Assembly (NCBI RefSeq): GCF_035762905.1
Contig: NZ_DASUCC010000101.1
Coordinates: forward strand, 1-64,000
Length of the DNA: 64,000 nt
Reading direction: 5' to 3'
From: DASYTH01 sp035762905
GTDB taxonomy: Bacteria; Actinomycetota; Actinomycetes; Mycobacteriales; Pseudonocardiaceae
Shown in pieces: positions 62,971 through 64,000 of this stretch; positions within the stretch are counted from its first letter, which is position 1; each line of letters begins with the position of its first letter. The position numbers were made by a program, and so were the translations under genes. The notes under the pieces were generated by a model. That model was not told the DNA's origin, ran no database searches, and saw nothing but the letters and a program-made list of their open reading frames with translations.

Positions 62971-64000
62971 GTGCTGCTCCGACGCGCCGCCACCGCGGCC
63001 GCCCTCGCCATCGGGCTCGTCACCGGACTGACCGTGGCCGGTTCCGGCACCGCCGCCGGGGCACCGCTGGCCGGGCTGCGGGCCTACTTCGTGATCACCG
63101 CCCCGAACGCCACGGCGGACGCCCGGGCCGCGGTGTCGGCCAACGGCGGCACGGTGTACGCCGGCTACGACGCGATCGGCGTGCTCGTGGCGCACTCGAC
63201 GTCGACGACGTTCGCGGCCACGATGCGCGGGGTGGCCGGGGTGCAGAAGGTCGGCGCCACCCGCACGTCGGACGTGCCGGCGAGCGCGGCGGACCCGGCG
63301 ATCCCGCCGTCGCCGGCTCAGCAGGCCCCGCCGACCAGCGAGCCGGTGCGCACGGACATGTCGCAGATCGGCGCGAACCGCGCGTGGGACGTCAACCCCG
63401 GCTCGCCGTCGGTCACCGTGGGCATCTTCGACACCGGCGTCGACGACCAGCACTCCGACCTGCGGGCCAACTTCGACGCCACCCGATCGGCCTCGTGCGC
63501 CTACGGCCGGCTGGACACCCGGCCCGGCGCGTGGCGTCCGGTACACCTGCACGGCACGCATGTCGCCGGCACCGTCGCCGCGGCCCGCAACGGCCGGGGC
63601 ATGGTCGGCGTCGCGCCCTCGGTCCGGATCTCCTCGGTGCGCATCGCCGAAGTGGAGACCACGTTGTTCTTCCCGGAGAACACCGTGTGCGCCTTCGTCT
63701 TCGCCGGGGACGTGGGCCTGGACGTGACCAACAACAGCTACTACACCGACCCGTGGCTGTTCAACTGCCCCAACAACCTCGACCAGGACGCGATTCTCGA
63801 GGGCACTCGGCGCGCGGTCGCCTACGCCGAGGGTCGCGGCGTGCTCAACGTGGCCGCCGCCGGCAACGAGAACTACAACCTGGCCGCCAAGACCACCGAC
63901 AGCACCAGTCCGGACGACTCCACCCCGGTCCTGCGCACGGTCACCAACTCCTGCCTGAGCATCCCGGCCGAACTGCCCGGGGTGGTCAGCGTCTCGGCGA
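62971..64000 (+). CDS. Secreted subtilisin-family (S8) serine protease, 3'-truncated by the window
   Basis: Open from GTG 62971 (GGAGGA 4 bases upstream) to the window end, 343 codons. Signal peptide 1-32 (LLRRAATAAALAIGLVTGLT, ending TAAG-AP), an inhibitor-type prodomain (LRAYFVITAPNATADARAAV; about 35-110), then the catalytic domain with Asp in VGIFDTGVDDQHSDL, His in HLHGTHVAGTVAAARN and Asn in VTNNSYY. The catalytic Ser lies beyond the window. It differs from its divergent neighbour in prodomain and insert pattern, so the pair is not a recent duplication. Confidence 0.93.
   Translation, partial: MLLRRAATAAALAIGLVTGLTVAGSGTAAGAPLAGLRAYFVITAPNATADARAAVSANGGTVYAGYDAIGVLVAHSTSTTFAATMRGVAGVQKVGATRTSDVPASAADPAIPPSPAQQAPPTSEPVRTDMSQIGANRAWDVNPGSPSVTVGIFDTGVDDQHSDLRANFDATRSASCAYGRLDTRPGAWRPVHLHGTHVAGTVAAARNGRGMVGVAPSVRISSVRIAEVETTLFFPENTVCAFVFAGDVGLDVTNNSYYTDPWLFNCPNNLDQDAILEGTRRAVAYAEGRGVLNVAAAGNENYNLAAKTTDSTSPDDSTPVLRTVTNSCLSIPAELPGVVSVSA

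Overview
The window is about 72% GC by eye, uses strongly G/C-ending codons and TTA only rarely, and carries modular PKS/NRPS genes, SARP and LAL regulators, F5/8C-decorated secreted glycosidases and a DUF222-HNH protein. This points to a filamentous actinomycete. A Pseudonocardiales-type genome is my best inference, but the sequence alone does not prove it. I saw no tRNA, rRNA or CRISPR array.

Region 1 (1-17.3 kb) is the right-hand edge of a type I polyketide cluster. A PKS gene entering from the left ends with two KS-AT-KR-ACP modules (malonyl ATs) and a C-terminal docking tail but no thioesterase. A convergent dTDP-glucose 4,6-dehydratase suggests a deoxysugar-bearing product. A regulatory block follows: a large AfsR-like SARP, a tiny secreted-peptide gene with a duplicated DDMHW motif, an ornithine cyclodeaminase-like gene, a small SARP and a LAL regulator. 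All three regulators contain in-frame TTA codons, which suggests bldA-type control.

Region 2 (17.3-36.3 kb) is mostly accessory and catabolic. A DUF222-HNH gene is followed by 1.1 kb of repeat-rich non-coding DNA. Next is a LacI regulator with a GH64/GH3 pair for beta-glucan use, both controlled by the same 12-bp palindrome. Then come a TetR with a small membrane protein, a group 2 sigma factor, several secreted enzymes (PQQ-type sugar dehydrogenase, GH43-like/AbfB, trypsin-like protease, SGNH lipase), a Fur protein and a methyltransferase. Gene fragments (DHFR-like, BTAD, IS701-type transposase, a frameshifted glycine-zipper protein) mark recombination scars, especially at 34.8-36.3 kb.

Region 3 (36.3-52.7 kb) is one minus-strand operon for a hybrid NRPS-PKS. 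In transcription order it is kinase, MFS exporter, C-A-T, KS with a degenerate AT, free carrier protein, T-C-A-T, KS-AT-ACP, and a half-C plus serine-type A domain. Genes are joined by ATGA/GTGA overlaps or 2-nt gaps. No thioesterase, and no carrier after the last A domain, is present, so the left end looks eroded or completed in trans. The kinase, an APH(6)-like candidate resistance gene, carries an in-frame 18-bp minisatellite of about 100 residues.

Region 4 (52.7-64 kb) opens with 1.3 kb of G-rich repeat arrays in opposite orientations. It continues with a response regulator lacking the phosphoacceptor Asp, an aromatic amino acid decarboxylase, two secreted alpha/beta hydrolases, an aldo-keto reductase, a small membrane protein, a UROD/MetE-like protein and two divergent subtilisin-family proteases, the last cut by the window end.

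The most unusual items are the DDMHW peptide gene with a SARP-like operator, the split KS/dead-AT/free-carrier arrangement, the kinase minisatellite, and a composite non-coding repeat (conserved element followed by a G-rich array) present at 18.7 and 53.5 kb in opposite orientations.
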